From positions 3,727,001 to 3,791,000 of the forward strand of contig NZ_JAQFII010000001.1 of NCBI RefSeq assembly GCF_029504575.1: 64,000 nucleotides of DNA, written 5' to 3'. The notes beneath the pieces were generated by a model. It saw only the letters and a program-made list of their open reading frames with translations. It did not search any database and was not told the DNA's origin. Shown piece after piece: positions 8,493-19,800 of the stretch (the stretch's first letter is position 1; each line of letters begins with the position of its first letter). Made by a program: the position numbers and the translations under genes. This DNA comes from Streptomyces sp. SPB162 (lineage in GTDB: Bacteria > Actinomycetota > Actinomycetes > Streptomycetales > Streptomycetaceae).

Positions 8493-9767
8493 ATGTCCCG
8501 TCCCGCAGGCAATACCAGACTCAAGGCCGCCCGCCTGGCTGCCGGATACACCTCTCAACAGGCCCTGGCCGACGCCATCACCAAGACGGCACCCAAGCTG
8601 GGCATAAGAGGTCTCGCTGTCGGTGTCCGTCAGATCCGCCGCTGGGAATCCGCCACACCACCCTGGCCACAGCCTGACGCCCACCGAGTCCTGACCCACC
8701 TCCTGGGCCAGAGCATGGAGGACTTGGGATTCACCCCGCCATGGGGGATGGAGAAGCGCCACGCGGCCACGACGGCCCGAGACACCCCGCGTGCGCCTTT
8801 GGCTGGAGCGCGGCTAGCTTCTGTCCCGGCCCAGGCAGGCGCCGCGAGGCAACCAGCCACTGTAGGCGCGGACTTCGAGGCGGTCACTCGTTCTCATCGG
8901 CACCTCTATTGGTCCGTGGCCCCCGCCATCCTGCACCCTGCGGTCCTGGAGCACGCCCGTCTCGGATGCGCTCTCCTGCCGGAGACGGCGAACCCTGTCC
9001 GCCGAACGCTCGCCAGCGCACTCGCCGAGTCCTACCTGCTTGTCGGCCGCATCGAGTTCTTCGACCTACGCCAGCCCGACCAAGCTTCGGAAACCCTCTT
9101 GCGAGCCTTGCAAGCGGCGGGCGAAGCGGATGACCCGATTCTCGGATCGGCCATCCTCGCGCACATGGCCTTCATCCCTGGCTGGACCGATGACAGGGAA
9201 GCGGCGATCGAGCGCATGATGGCCGCCCGTACCTACGCCCGGCGCGGAGACGCCTCCGCGGAACTCTGGGCATGGCTGGATGCCGTGGAGGCGGAATGCG
9301 AGACCCGCTGCGGTGATCCTCGTGCCGCGCTCCGCCTGATCCGACACGCCGAGGACACCCTCTCCTCAGGCTCCGCACACCCCACCCCTGCCTGGCTGGA
9401 CTGGTTCAGCCCAGTGCGCCTGTCCGCCTTTAAAGGGAACACGCAGCTGAAGGCCGACCACCTGCCACAAGCCCGCCAGACCCTTCAGGAGGTTCTCGAC
9501 TACCTGCCACCCGAGTCGGACAAGCAGCGCACCGTCGTCCTCGGCGATCTCGCAGCGGTTGAAGCTGCGGACAGCCACCCGGAGGCGGCATGCCGGTACG
9601 CCGTCCAAGCCCTCGACCAGCTCGCCATCACCTGGTACGCCACGGGTATGGACCGCATCCGCGAGGTCCGGCGCACGCTCGCTCCGTGGCAGAACGAGCA
9701 GTGCGTCCGGGACCTGGACGATCGTCTCTACGACTGGGGCACGACGATCAGCGCTCTTCAGCGTTGA
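8493..9767 (+). CDS. XRE-family regulator with TPR-like C-terminus
   Basis: This 424-residue protein has an N-terminal helix-turn-helix (about residues 5-70; NTRLKAARLAAGYTSQQALA then VRQIRRWES). The long alpha-helical C-terminal part has the TPR-like repetition seen in Streptomyces cluster-linked regulators. The ATG at 8493 is preceded by GGAGGAG at a 4-bp distance; an ATG 39 bp upstream in the same frame lacks such a site. It is transcribed away from the kinase/SAM synthetase operon and is the likely controller of that operon. Its 3' end overlaps the convergent HAD gene by 20 bp. The ligand or peptide sensed by the TPR part is unknown. Confidence 0.85.
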   Translation: MSRPAGNTRLKAARLAAGYTSQQALADAITKTAPKLGIRGLAVGVRQIRRWESATPPWPQPDAHRVLTHLLGQSMEDLGFTPPWGMEKRHAATTARDTPRAPLAGARLASVPAQAGAARQPATVGADFEAVTRSHRHLYWSVAPAILHPAVLEHARLGCALLPETANPVRRTLASALAESYLLVGRIEFFDLRQPDQASETLLRALQAAGEADDPILGSAILAHMAFIPGWTDDREAAIERMMAARTYARRGDASAELWAWLDAVEAECETRCGDPRAALRLIRHAEDTLSSGSAHPTPAWLDWFSPVRLSAFKGNTQLKADHLPQARQTLQEVLDYLPPESDKQRTVVLGDLAAVEAADSHPEAACRYAVQALDQLAITWYATGMDRIREVRRTLAPWQNEQCVRDLDDRLYDWGTTISALQR

Positions 9768-10407
9768 ACTTGGCGATCTTCTCCGGCAACTCCGCGAGCG
9801 AGTCGATGCGCATCGTAGTGATCGAGTCCGCATCCGGATCACGCTGCTGAATCGTGCCCCAGGGCCCGCGCCGAATCAAGGCCGTCAGAAGCCGCGCCTG
9901 AACGGCCGGGCGGATGTCGTTGTCGAGCCTGTCACCGACGTACAGGATCTCGCCCGGCTCGGCAGGCGTTGCCTCGATTACGTGCTCGAAGAACTTCACG
10001 TCCGGCTTCGACGCTCCCCAGTCGTCACTGGTGGCAATCAGGTCGGAGGGAAGGTCCAGCCCCCGTAGCAGGCCGCCGGCCCGCACGGTCTGATTCCCGG
10101 CGATGCCCACCCACAGCCCAGCCTCCCGCAGTGCGGCCAGCGTGGGCCGCACGTCCGGATACAGATCATCTTCGCCGAACCATTCCGGCTTCCCGGCCGC
10201 CGCACGCTTCTCGCGCTCTTCGGTAAGGTCGAACTCCGGCCGGAACTCCTGAAACGTCTCGCGATAGTCGCGCCCCTGCGCGATGACCGCTCCGAACATT
10301 GCCGCGAAGGTATGCCGCGGCACCCCCAGCCAGTCCGCCCAGGTCCCGTACTCCCGGGTCTCGTCAATAAGACACTCGCCCACGTCGAACACCACCGCAC
10401 GAATCAT
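9748..10407 (-). CDS. HAD-family hydrolase
   Basis: This 219-residue protein has HAD motif I VVFDVGECLIDE, motif II VGIAGNQT, the motif III lysine in GASKPDVKFF and motif IV YVGDRLDNDI. In motif I the second Asp of the usual DxD is replaced by Gly (DVG), as in some active phosphatases of the YihX type, so activity is plausible but altered. The start at 10407 gives the canonical N-terminus; upstream in-frame sequence has no family match. It ends convergently with the XRE-TPR regulator and may dephosphorylate an intermediate made by one of the two nearby kinases. Membership in the cluster is inferred from position only. Confidence 0.8.
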   Translation of the reverse strand: MIRAVVFDVGECLIDETREYGTWADWLGVPRHTFAAMFGAVIAQGRDYRETFQEFRPEFDLTEEREKRAAAGKPEWFGEDDLYPDVRPTLAALREAGLWVGIAGNQTVRAGGLLRGLDLPSDLIATSDDWGASKPDVKFFEHVIEATPAEPGEILYVGDRLDNDIRPAVQARLLTALIRRGPWGTIQQRDPDADSITTMRIDSLAELPEKIAKFNAEER

Positions 10408-10518
10408 GTTCCGCAGGTTACCTCCGGGCGCAGGTTGGCTGGCAGTTCCTCCTCCAGAACGCTGCTGATCGCAGACCATGGGACCGCGGACCAGGGCGGT
10501 CAGGCCAGCTTGGCACGA

Positions 10519-10690
10519 ACGAGAACACCAACCGCCTGTTGCGGCAGTATTTCCCCAAGGGCACCGAGATCACCGCTCACGCCCCCTACCTCCAGGCCGT
10601 GGCCGAGGAACTCAACGCCCGCCCCCAACGTATCCTGGGCTACCGCACCCCCGCAGAAGTCTTCGCCGAGCAACTGACCAGCGACACTGG
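10519..10690 (+). pseudogene. IS30-family transposase C-terminal remnant
   Basis: The frame encodes ENTNRLLRQYFPKGTEI and then VAEELNARPQRILGYRTPAE, the conserved C-terminal end of IS30-family DDE transposases, including the catalytic Glu region (normally QRGTNENTNGLLRQYFPKGT). The N-terminal catalytic Asp residues are missing and no start codon or inverted repeats were found. The frame runs on, without a stop, into the downstream helicase gene, which can mislead gene callers into fusing the two. It marks an old insertion at the boundary of the restriction locus. Confidence 0.75.
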
Positions 10691-10832
10691 TTCCACCGGC
10701 TGCCATCACCGAGTACAGGTACCTCAGTCAACGGTTGATAGACCCCCGTCCCGGCGCAAGAGCGTCATAGCATCAGCACGGCTCACGCCCCGAGCAGCAA
10801 TGGATCCATGCCCACTCCGGAGGTTCAATTTC

Positions 10833-13800
10833 ATGGTCCCCAGCGACGCAGGCCATGCGATCGACCGGTTGCGCAAACACCTGACCGGCGCCACCCGCCT
10901 GGACTCACTGTCGGAGTCGTTCTCCCTCTTTGTCTACGAGGCGCTCCAGGACGAGCTGACCGACGTCGAACTGCGTCTGCTCCTGCACGGCCACAGCCTC
11001 GAAGAGTTCCCCCTCAACGGGCTTGAGGAGGAGAACCTCAAGCGTGCACGGCTGGACCAGCACCGCATCGCCCATGCGTTCGTGGTCTGGGCCGAAGAAC
11101 ACCTCCGGGCAAGAACACTCAAACGGCGCACTCGCGGCACTTGGACGAGCGTCGACGGCCCGTTCCCCTATGTAGTCGACGGCGTGGGTCTCGAGGCAGA
11201 GAGCCTTGGCCTCGTGGCATCCCAGGATCTGTATTTCCCCCTGGAGACCACAGACGAAGACAAAGTGGCACAGACCGTCGTCAACTTCGAGCGCATGTGG
11301 TGCGACGATGCGACCACCGGCTCCATCCAGGAGGAGTTCCTCACCGCTGCCAAGGCTCTCTGCGAAGACAGGGCCCCCGAGTCCGTCTACCTGCGCGTCC
11401 TGACCTCCCTGTTCAGGGACTTCGTCGAGGAAGCCGGAGAGGAGACTGCCGAGCGCGGCAAGACCGGATTCTACGACTCCGCTGTGTGGAACAAGCTCTA
11501 CAAGTTCCAGCGCGACGGTGTGCTCGGCGCCATCGAGAAGCTTGAGCGCCACAACGGCTGCATAATCGCCGACAGCGTGGGCCTGGGGAAGACCTTCGAA
11601 GCCCTTGCGGTAATCAAGTATTACGAGCTGCGCAACGACCGTGTCCTAGTCCTGGCACCCAAGCGGCTGCGGGAGAACTGGACCATCTACCGCGGCAACG
11701 ACAACCGCAACCCGCTGGCCGAGGATCGGTTCCACTACGACGTCCTCAACCACACCGACCTCAGCCGGACCAGCGGGTTGTCCGGTGACATCGACCTGGC
11801 CAACACCAACTGGGGCAACTACGACCTCGTCGTGATTGACGAGTCCCACAACTTCCGCAACAACCCGCAGGTTAAGGGCCGGATGACCCGGTACGAACGC
11901 CTCATGAACGAGGTCTTCAAAAGTGGTGTCAAGACCAAGGTCCTCATGCTCAGCGCCACGCCGGTGAACACCCGCCTGGCCGACCTCAAAAACCAGGTCC
12001 TGTTTGCCACGGAGGGTGACGACCAGGCTCTGGCCGCAGACGGGATCAAGAGCATCGCGGCGACCCTGGTCAAGGCGCAGAAGCGCTTCAAGGAATGGGA
12101 GCGCACGCCTGCGGTCACCCAAAGCACGAAGTCCCTGGTCGGCACACTCGGTATGGACTACATCCGCCTGCTGGACCTGGTCACGATCGCCCGCTCGCGC
12201 AAGCACATCCAGAAGTACTACGGAACCAAGGACGTAGGAAAGTTCCCCGACCGACTGGTCCCAATCAACCTCATCCCGCCCATTGACACGACCAACACCA
12301 TGATCCCGCTGGAGCAGATCAACCAGTCGATCCTGCGCTTGAACCTGGCGGCCTACAAACCCACCTCCTACGTCAGCACGAAGCACGAGAGCAAGTACGC
12401 CGCCATGTACGACCAGAAGGTCCGCACCGGCGGTCAGCGCGTGTGGAAGCAAACCGACCGCGAGAACAACGTGGTTCACCTGCTGCGGGTGGGGCTGCTC
12501 AAGCGTCTGGAGTCCTCGGTCAACTCCCTGGGCAAGACCCTCGCCAAGATCCTCGCCACCATCGACAGTGCGATCGCCAGCATCGACACCTACGAGGCAA
12601 CGGGGAGTGAGGGGAACTCCATCGACGGCTTCGCCGACCTGGAGAACATCGACCTGGACGACCCCCAGTTCGAGGACACTGTGGGTGGCAGCGTCAAGGT
12701 GTTCCTCGCCGACATCGACCGGATCAGGTGGAGGCAAGAACTCCAGCAGGACCGAGACACCGTGGCCGCCCTGCTGTCCGAGGTGAAGGCAGTCGACGTC
12801 GCCCGCGACGCCAAGCTGGCCCGGCTCAAGGAGTTCCTGCGCAACAAAGTTGAGCACCCCACCAACGACGGCAACCGCAAGGCCCTGGTTTTCACCGCGT
12901 TCAGCGACACAGCCAACTATCTCTACGAGCATGTGGGCCGCTGGGCAATCGAGGAGCTGGGTGTGCACGTGGCCCTGATCACCGGGCAGACCACCCGGAC
13001 CACCCTCCCGATGAAGCGCACCCACATGATCGACGTGCTTACCGTGTTCTCACCACGCTCCAAAGGCGGCGACCTGGTTTCGCCGCAGATCGACATCGTG
13101 ATCGCCACCGACACCATCTCCGAAGGCCAAAACCTTCAGGACTGCGACACAGTGATCAACTACGACATCCATTGGAACCCTGTGCGCATCGTCCAGCGCT
13201 TTGGGCGCGTAGACCGCCTGGGTACTATCAACACCAGCGTCCAGCTCGTCAACTTCTGGCCCAACATGGACCTGGACGCTTACATCAACCTCGAGAAGCG
13301 CGTGTCCAGCCGCATGACCCTCCTGGATGTCTCCGCAACCGGCGAGGAGAATGTCCTGGACGTCACGTCCGGTGACATGAACGACCTCGACTACCGGCGC
13401 AGACAGCTGCAGCAGATGCAGGACAGCGCCCCCACCATGGAAGACCTCGCCGGCGGCCTGAGCATCACCGATCTGACCCTCTCCGACTTCCGCATGGACG
13501 CCGCCGCACGCCCCCGCAGGGAGATCCAGGAGATCACTGGGTGGCCCCTGGCCCTGTTCGGCGTCACCCGCTTCGACAAGGCCCCTGGCCGAGGACGGGC
13601 TCGCCCCTGGAGCGGTGTTCCTCCTGCGCGTGCGAGACGACGCCTTCACCTTCTCCAAGGCATATCCGCTAGCCCCGTACGTACTCGCCTATGTGACCGA
13701 GGACGGCAAGCTCGCCCACGCGATCGAGGAACCCAAACTGGCCCTCGACGTCCTGCGCCACCACTGCCTGGGCGATTCCGAACCCGACATCGCCGTCCTC

Positions 13801-14010
13801 GCGGAATTCGAGAGGACAACTAGGTCGGGCAAGTCCATGACGCACTACCGCGGCCTACTGGACGTGGCGGTCCGAGCGGCTTCCGGCAGGGCCGAGGAGA
13901 GCATGGTGGCCTCCCTGTTCTCCGCAGGCCCCTCCCAGCTGGGCACGGACGCCACCGCGCCCGGCCTGGAAGCCGTGGACGTGGTCGCCTGGGTGGCGGT
14001 CATCCCGTGA
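10833..14010 (+). pseudogene. SNF2-type helicase, frameshifted near C-terminus
   Basis: The start ATG at 10833 follows GGAGG by 9 bp. The N-terminal 170 residues look like a degenerate PLD-like region (VELRLLLHG, then VVNFERMWCDD and ESVYLRVLTSLF) with no HKD motif seen. The motor follows: Walker A DSVGLGKT, DESH box (VIDESHNFRN), LMLSATPVNT and the C-terminal motif VQRFGRVDRLG. At a CCCC run (13582-13585) the frame changes: the first frame ends as nonsense at 13823, while the +1 frame continues sensibly with LAEDGLAPGAVFLLRVRDDA to 14010. Removing one C restores a single protein of about 1,058 residues. The true end (TGA 14008-14010) overlaps the DUF4391 start by 4 bp, supporting this as the ancestral gene. 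Either a base-calling error or a real mutation. Confidence 0.82.
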
Positions 14011-14777
14011 CCGACATGCCCCATGAGTACAACGGTGTCAGCCTGCTCGGCTTGCCCGAGGCGGCGCGCCAGCAGCACCGCATCACCAAGAAGATGCTCG
14101 CCGCTCAGTTCGAGGACCAGGCACCTGCCGATGCACGCCTGATCACCAAGGCCGTGACCTTGGCTCAGCTGGTCGGGATTCTGCGACCGGAGACCATCCA
14201 GGTGCCCAAGCACCAGGACACCGACCGCACCGTCGTCGATATCCCAGTCTTGGAAGTCGTACTGGCAGACAAGACAACAGCGGCCGACCGCACCCGTGTG
14301 ACCGAGCTCGTTCACCGCAGCATGGCCAAGCCTGTGGTGCTGCTTGCCCACCTGCCTGACAGCACCACGACGCTTTCTCTGGCACTCAGCCATGTAAGTC
14401 GCACGGACCCCACCGGGTCGACCTCCGTGATCGACGCGCACGTCGTGGTGCCCGCCGAGCAGATCAAATCTGGAGCCCTGCACCTCGACCGGCTCGACCA
14501 CACAGACATGTGGGCGCTGTACCGCGACCTCGTACGCACGGCCGCAGCCGATGGGCGCCCCGCCAGCACAACACTGCAGGCAGCCGACGCCATCGTGCTC
14601 CGCCGACGGATGACCGACCTGGAGATCGAGCTGACCACCGTCGTACGGGACGCCAGACAGGCAAAGAACCAACAACGCCGTATCGAACTCAACACCCAGG
14701 CACGGACATTGCGCGCACAGGTCGAACGTGTCAGAGACACCCTCTACAGTCCCGATCACGACCACGGCGCCACCTGA
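14007..14777 (+). CDS. DUF4391 family protein
   Basis: This 256-residue protein starts at a GTG overlapping the stop of the helicase gene. The N-terminal signature LLGLPEAARQQHRITKKML is typical of DUF4391, a family that recurs next to type III-like methyltransferase and Res genes in defence loci. The middle contains VVLLAHLPDSTTTLSLALSH, and the last 60 residues are a charged, probably coiled-coil helix (RMTDLEIELTTVVRDARQAK). No catalytic motif was recognised. By position, between helicase and Mod, it is likely a structural or assembly partner of the complex; this is inference. Confidence 0.75.
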   Translation: MTDMPHEYNGVSLLGLPEAARQQHRITKKMLAAQFEDQAPADARLITKAVTLAQLVGILRPETIQVPKHQDTDRTVVDIPVLEVVLADKTTAADRTRVTELVHRSMAKPVVLLAHLPDSTTTLSLALSHVSRTDPTGSTSVIDAHVVVPAEQIKSGALHLDRLDHTDMWALYRDLVRTAAADGRPASTTLQAADAIVLRRRMTDLEIELTTVVRDARQAKNQQRRIELNTQARTLRAQVERVRDTLYSPDHDHGAT

Positions 14778-14826
14778 CGAGACGGCTCCCGACTCCATCC
14801 CCTTTCCGCAGAAGAAAGACACTCCT

Positions 14827-16811
14827 GTGACCCTGGAATTCGAACCGGTCAGCGGCCTGACCGGCCCCGGCGAGGCAAAGTCGAACATCGATCTTTTGGC
14901 CCGGTTCTTCCCTGACGCCGTCGTCGACGGCACCGTCGACGTCGAGGTGCTGCGTGACCTGCTGGGTGACGATGCCGTCCCCAACACCGCCGAGGCTTTC
15001 GGCCTGCGGTGGCCAGGCATGGCCGAGGCCCGGCGACTTTCCACCCTCCCTCCGACGGGGACGTTCCTGCCCAAGCCCGAAGAATCCGTGGGCTGGGACG
15101 ACACTCGCAACCTCGTGATCGAGGGGGACAACCTAGAGGTTCTGCGTCTGCTCCGCCGCGGGTATACCAACAAGGTCGACGTGATCTACATCGACCCGCC
15201 TTACAACACTGGCAACGACTTCGTCTACGACGACAAGCGCACGACCTCTCAGGCGCAGCACGAGGCAGTAACCGGTCAGCGCGACGACGAGGGCGTGCTC
15301 CAAGTCGGCGAGGGGTCCGACCGGGCACAGGACCGCAAGGCCGGTGCCTCGTTGCATACGAAGTGGCTATCGATGATGTACCCGCGCCTTCTCATTGCTC
15401 ACCACTTGCTCAAGGAGACGGGTGTCATCATCGTCGCCATTGATGACACAGAGCATGCGCGCCTCAAACTCTTGATGGACCGGGTTCTCGGCGCCGAGAA
15501 TTTTATTGCTAATATTACTTGGCAAGGTGGCCGGAAGAATGACTCCAGATATGTTTCGGTCGGCCATGACTACATGCTTATTTACGCAAAGAACGAGGGT
15601 TCACTCAGCGCGAATAGTGTACGCTGGCGAGAAGAACGTCCAGCAGATAACGTGATTCGCGAGGCTGCAAAGAAGGTATGGATCGACTCGGGGCGTAAGC
15701 CGGAGAAGGCGACTGAGCTCATGAAGGCATGGATTAAGTCGCTGCCGGAGGGACACCCAGCCAAGGAAAACAACAGATTCTACGAATTTGAACCGGACGG
15801 CAGAGTATTCCGCAAGAATAACATCTCCTGGCCTGGCGGGGGAGGTCCTCGGTATGATGTCATCCACCCGACGACCGGTCTCCCCGTGAGGGTTCCAGGA
15901 AGTGGGTGGAGGTTTTCCCCGGAGCGCATGAAGCGCGAGATCGACGCCAATCTGATCATGTGGGGAAAGATCACACTGAGTACATCAACCGGAAGACATA
16001 TCTAGACTCCGAGGACGGCGTAGTTCCGACATCGGTTTTTGAGAGGAAAAGGACAAGTGCTTCGCATTCATTGGAGACTCTTTTGGACTCCGACGTGTTT
16101 CCATTTCCCAAGGACGTCAATGTAATTTCGCGCTGGCTCGGACTTGTTACTCAGAATGCTACGGAAGCCCTCGTCCTCGACTTCTTCGCGGGCTCTGGGT
16201 CCACAGGTCACGCGGTCATGGATCTCAATGCTGCTGACGGCGGCGATCGCCGATATATCCTGGTGCAGCTTGATGAATTCGTCGGTACAGACGGCTACGA
16301 CACCATCGCAGGCATCACGCGCGAACGGCTGCGCCGCGCGGGTAACCTGATCGCGTCCAAGCGGACCCTCGACGCTGCGGACATCGACACCGGATTCCGG
16401 TCGTACCGCCTCGCATCCAGCAATGTGAAGGCGTGGGACGGTACGCCCGACCAACTCGACCTTCTCGGAGCCGTGGACAACCTCGTCACTGGGCGCACCA
16501 CGGACGACCTGTTGGTCGAGACGATGCTGCGCCTGGGCGTGGACCTGACCACGCCGCTGGAGACGCGTGAGGTCGCTGGCAGCACGTTGTACAACCTCGC
16601 TGGCACGCTGTTCGCATACTTCGGCACCGACATCACGGTCGGGCGCGCGAACGAAGTCACCAAGGCCCTCGTGGCCTGGCGCGACGAAATCCAGGGCGAC
16701 GCTGACACCACGGTCGTCGTCCGTGACACAGGCTTCGTCGACGCTGCCGCCAAGCTCAACTTCGCCGCTGCCCTCGAGCAGGCCGGCTTCACCACGCTGC
16801 GGAGCATCTGA
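14827..16811 (+). pseudogene. Type III-like N6-adenine methyltransferase (Mod), frameshifted
   Basis: The product is a beta-class DNA adenine methyltransferase: motif IV YIDPPYNTGND comes first, then a target-recognition region, then motif I LDFFAGSGSTGHAV. It should methylate adenine using SAM. A frameshift occurs at the GGGG run 15962-15965. The first frame stops at 16005, while the other frame continues with GKDHTEYINRKTYL, the expected sequence after MWGK. One added G would join them into about 660 residues. The start is uncertain: GTG 14827 is used, but GTG 14728 is also in frame and overlaps the DUF4391 gene. Bases about 15,490-16,170, between motifs IV and I, are visibly richer in A/T than the flanks, as if the recognition domain was exchanged. 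Confidence 0.82.
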
Positions 16812-19800
16812 ATGAAGTTTTCCTTCGATGCGGGCCTCGACTACCAGCGTCAGGCCATCGACGCGGTCACGGGCCTGTTCAGGGGCCAGGAGGTCATGGC
16901 CTCCCAGTTCACCGTGCACGCCCACCCGGCCGCCCACGCCGGCTTCGAGGGGTTCTCCGACCGGGGCTACGGCAACATGCTGCGCCTGGACCCGGAGACG
17001 ATCTTGGCCAATCTGCACGAGATTCAGAACCACACCGGTCTGGCTCCAGAGCCGTCACTGGACTCGATGAACTTCACCATCGAGATGGAGACCGGCACCG
17101 GCAAGACGTACGTCTACCTGCGCACCATCTACGAGCTCCACCAGTTTTATGGGTTCACCAAGTTCATGGTGGTAGTGCCCTCGGTGGCCATTAAAGAGGG
17201 TATCGAGACGTCCATCCGGATGCTGCACGAGCACTTCGGATCCCTGTACGGCAACCCGCCGATGAGCTTCTTCCAATTCGACGGCGGCAACCTGTCCCGC
17301 GTGCGTTCATTCGCCACCTCGTCGAGCATCCAAATCATGATCGTCACCGTCGCGGCGATCAACAAGAAGACCAACAAGATCTACCAGCCGGCCGAGGTCC
17401 TCGACTTCGAGATGCCCGCTGACCTGATCAGGGCCACGAACCCGATCATCATCGTCGACGAGCCGCAGAGCGTGTACGGCGACACCGGTACCGGCAACAA
17501 GAAGGGTGCAGGTCGCAGCGCACTGGAAGACCTCAACGCTCTAGCCACCCTGCGCTACTCAGCCACCCACGCCAAGAGCGACAAGGCCAACCTCGTCTAC
17601 CGCTTGGATGCCATCGCCGCCTACGAAAAGCAGCTGGTCAAGCAGATCGAGGTCGACTCCCTGGTCACCTCCGCCAGCGGGACAACCCCGTACGTCAAAC
17701 TGCTCGGAGTGACGCGAGGCAAGGGCGGAGCGTTCACGGCACGGGTCGAAGCGGACGTCGAGCAGGGCAACGAGATCAAGCGCAAGGCTGTCACCGTGGA
17801 CACCACGTCACGCAGCAACCTCGCGGACGTGACCGGCCGTGACCTGTACAAGGACCTCACCGTGGTCGCCATCAACGCGGCCCAGGGGCAGCAGAGCATC
17901 TCCTTCGACACCGTCGCGCAGCCGCTGAAAGTCGGCGACAGCGTCGGCGCCGAGGTCAGCGTCCGCGAGCGTGCCCGCCAGATGATCGCCCAAACCATCC
18001 GACAGCACCTGCTCAAGGAGCAGGAGTTCGCAATCCACGGACGCGATATAAAGGTACTGAGCCTTTTCTTTGTCGACTCTGTGGCCAAGTACCGCGAGTA
18101 CGGCTCTGACGGTGAGGCACTTCCCGGTGAGTATGTGCGGATCTTCGAGGAGGAGTACGCGCGCATTGCTTCCGAGCCGCAGTTCAACACCCTGCTGGGC
18201 GACTGCGCTGCCAACACCGTCGCCAGAGAGGCCCACCAGGGGTACTTCTCCGTGGACCGTCGCAAGGGAGGTTCCGAGGTACTGGTGGAAACCAAAGAGA
18301 CCACCGACAAGGGACGCCAGCAGGCGAGTCTGGCCTACGAGCAGATCATGCGAGACAAGGTCGGGCTGACCACTCCGGGCACCCCCCTCCGGTTCATCTT
18401 CAGCCACTCCGCGCTGCAGGAAGGTTGGGACAACCCCAACGTCTTCCAAATCTGCGTCCTTAGGAACATGGGCACCGAGCGGTGGCGGCGCCAGTCCATC
18501 GGTCGCGGCCTGCGCCTGTGCGTGGACGGGTCCGGCAACCGTGTGCACGGCTTCGAAATCAACCGTCTGACCGTGATCGCGAACGAGTCCTACGAGGAAT
18601 TCGCCGACCGCCTCCAGCGCGAGATGGCAGAAGACCTGGGCATCCAGTTCGGTGTCATCACCGCGGACAGCTTCGCGCGCCTGTCCTTCAAAGCGGAGAA
18701 CGGGGAAGTCATCCCCGTGGGCTCGGCCGCCGCACAGTTGCTGTACCAAGCCCTGTTCTACGAGGGGTACATCGACGCAAAGGGAAAAGTGCAAGACGGA
18801 CTGCGCCAGGCCGTGCAGAGCGGCGACGCAAACCTCGCGAAGATTGTCGGCGATTCCGTTGACTCGGACGCCGCGGCCAAGGCAGTACTCGGGCTCATCA
18901 AGCGCCTGGCCAAGCCATTGGACGTCAAGAAGGCCGGCGAACGCATCGCGGTGCCCCTCGTCCAGGAACGCCTAAAGAGCCCCGAATTCCAGGAGCTGTG
19001 GGATCGCATCCAGCACCGCACGGAGTACCGCGTCGAGGTCGATGAAGCCAGCCTGCGTGCCTCTATGGTCAAGGCGCTGCGGGGCATGCTTCCCGTACCC
19101 AAACGTCGAGGCGAGTGGCTAACGCACCGTGTGAAGCGCATCGACCAGAGTGGCTTGACCGCGGAAGCCACCGCAGCGCGCCGTGCGGACGTCACCTACG
19201 CCGACAGCGAGGACCTGCCCGACATTCTGTCCGTCCTTGCAGACCGCACCCAGCTAACCCGTGCCACGCTCGCCCACGTCCTCACCGATTCCGGCACGCT
19301 CGGACAGTTCCGGGACAACCCGCAGGCGTACATCGATCAGGTAGGCCGCCAACTCAATATCACCAAGGCTGCCTTCCTGGTGAAGGGACTGCGCTACGAG
19401 CTGGTGGACTCCTCCCGCCCCGAAGCAGACCGTCGTTACGCGCTCAGCCTGCTTGGCGAAGCCGACCTCGCCGGGTACACCGGCCCCGGAGGGAACATCG
19501 TCACCGATGCAGACGGCAACGCGGTCTCCTTCGAGAAGAAGTCCGTCTACCGGTACATGGTCGTCGACTCGAAACCCGAGAAGAACTTCGCGCTCGCACT
19601 TCTGCAGCGCCCTGAGGTCAAGACCTTCGTGAAGCTACCGTCCTCGTTCAAGATCCCGACCCCACTGGGAAGCTACAACCCCGACTGGGCCCTGACCGCT
19701 GAACGGGCCGACGGGAGCCGCTACATTGTCTTCGAAACTAAGGGCGTCAACGAGCTCGAACTGCTCCGCCCCATGGAGCAAGACAAGATCGCCTCCGCAC

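Noticed and set aside
11646-13025. Long minus-strand open frame within the helicase
   Set aside because: It is a mirror of the SNF2 motor coding sequence, without motifs or a ribosome binding site.
10833-14777. Assignment of the helicase locus as DISARM or BREX
   Set aside because: No DUF1998 helicase, drmB, PglZ or BrxC-like protein was found. The gene set fits a type III-like Mod-Res locus with added helicase and DUF4391 better.
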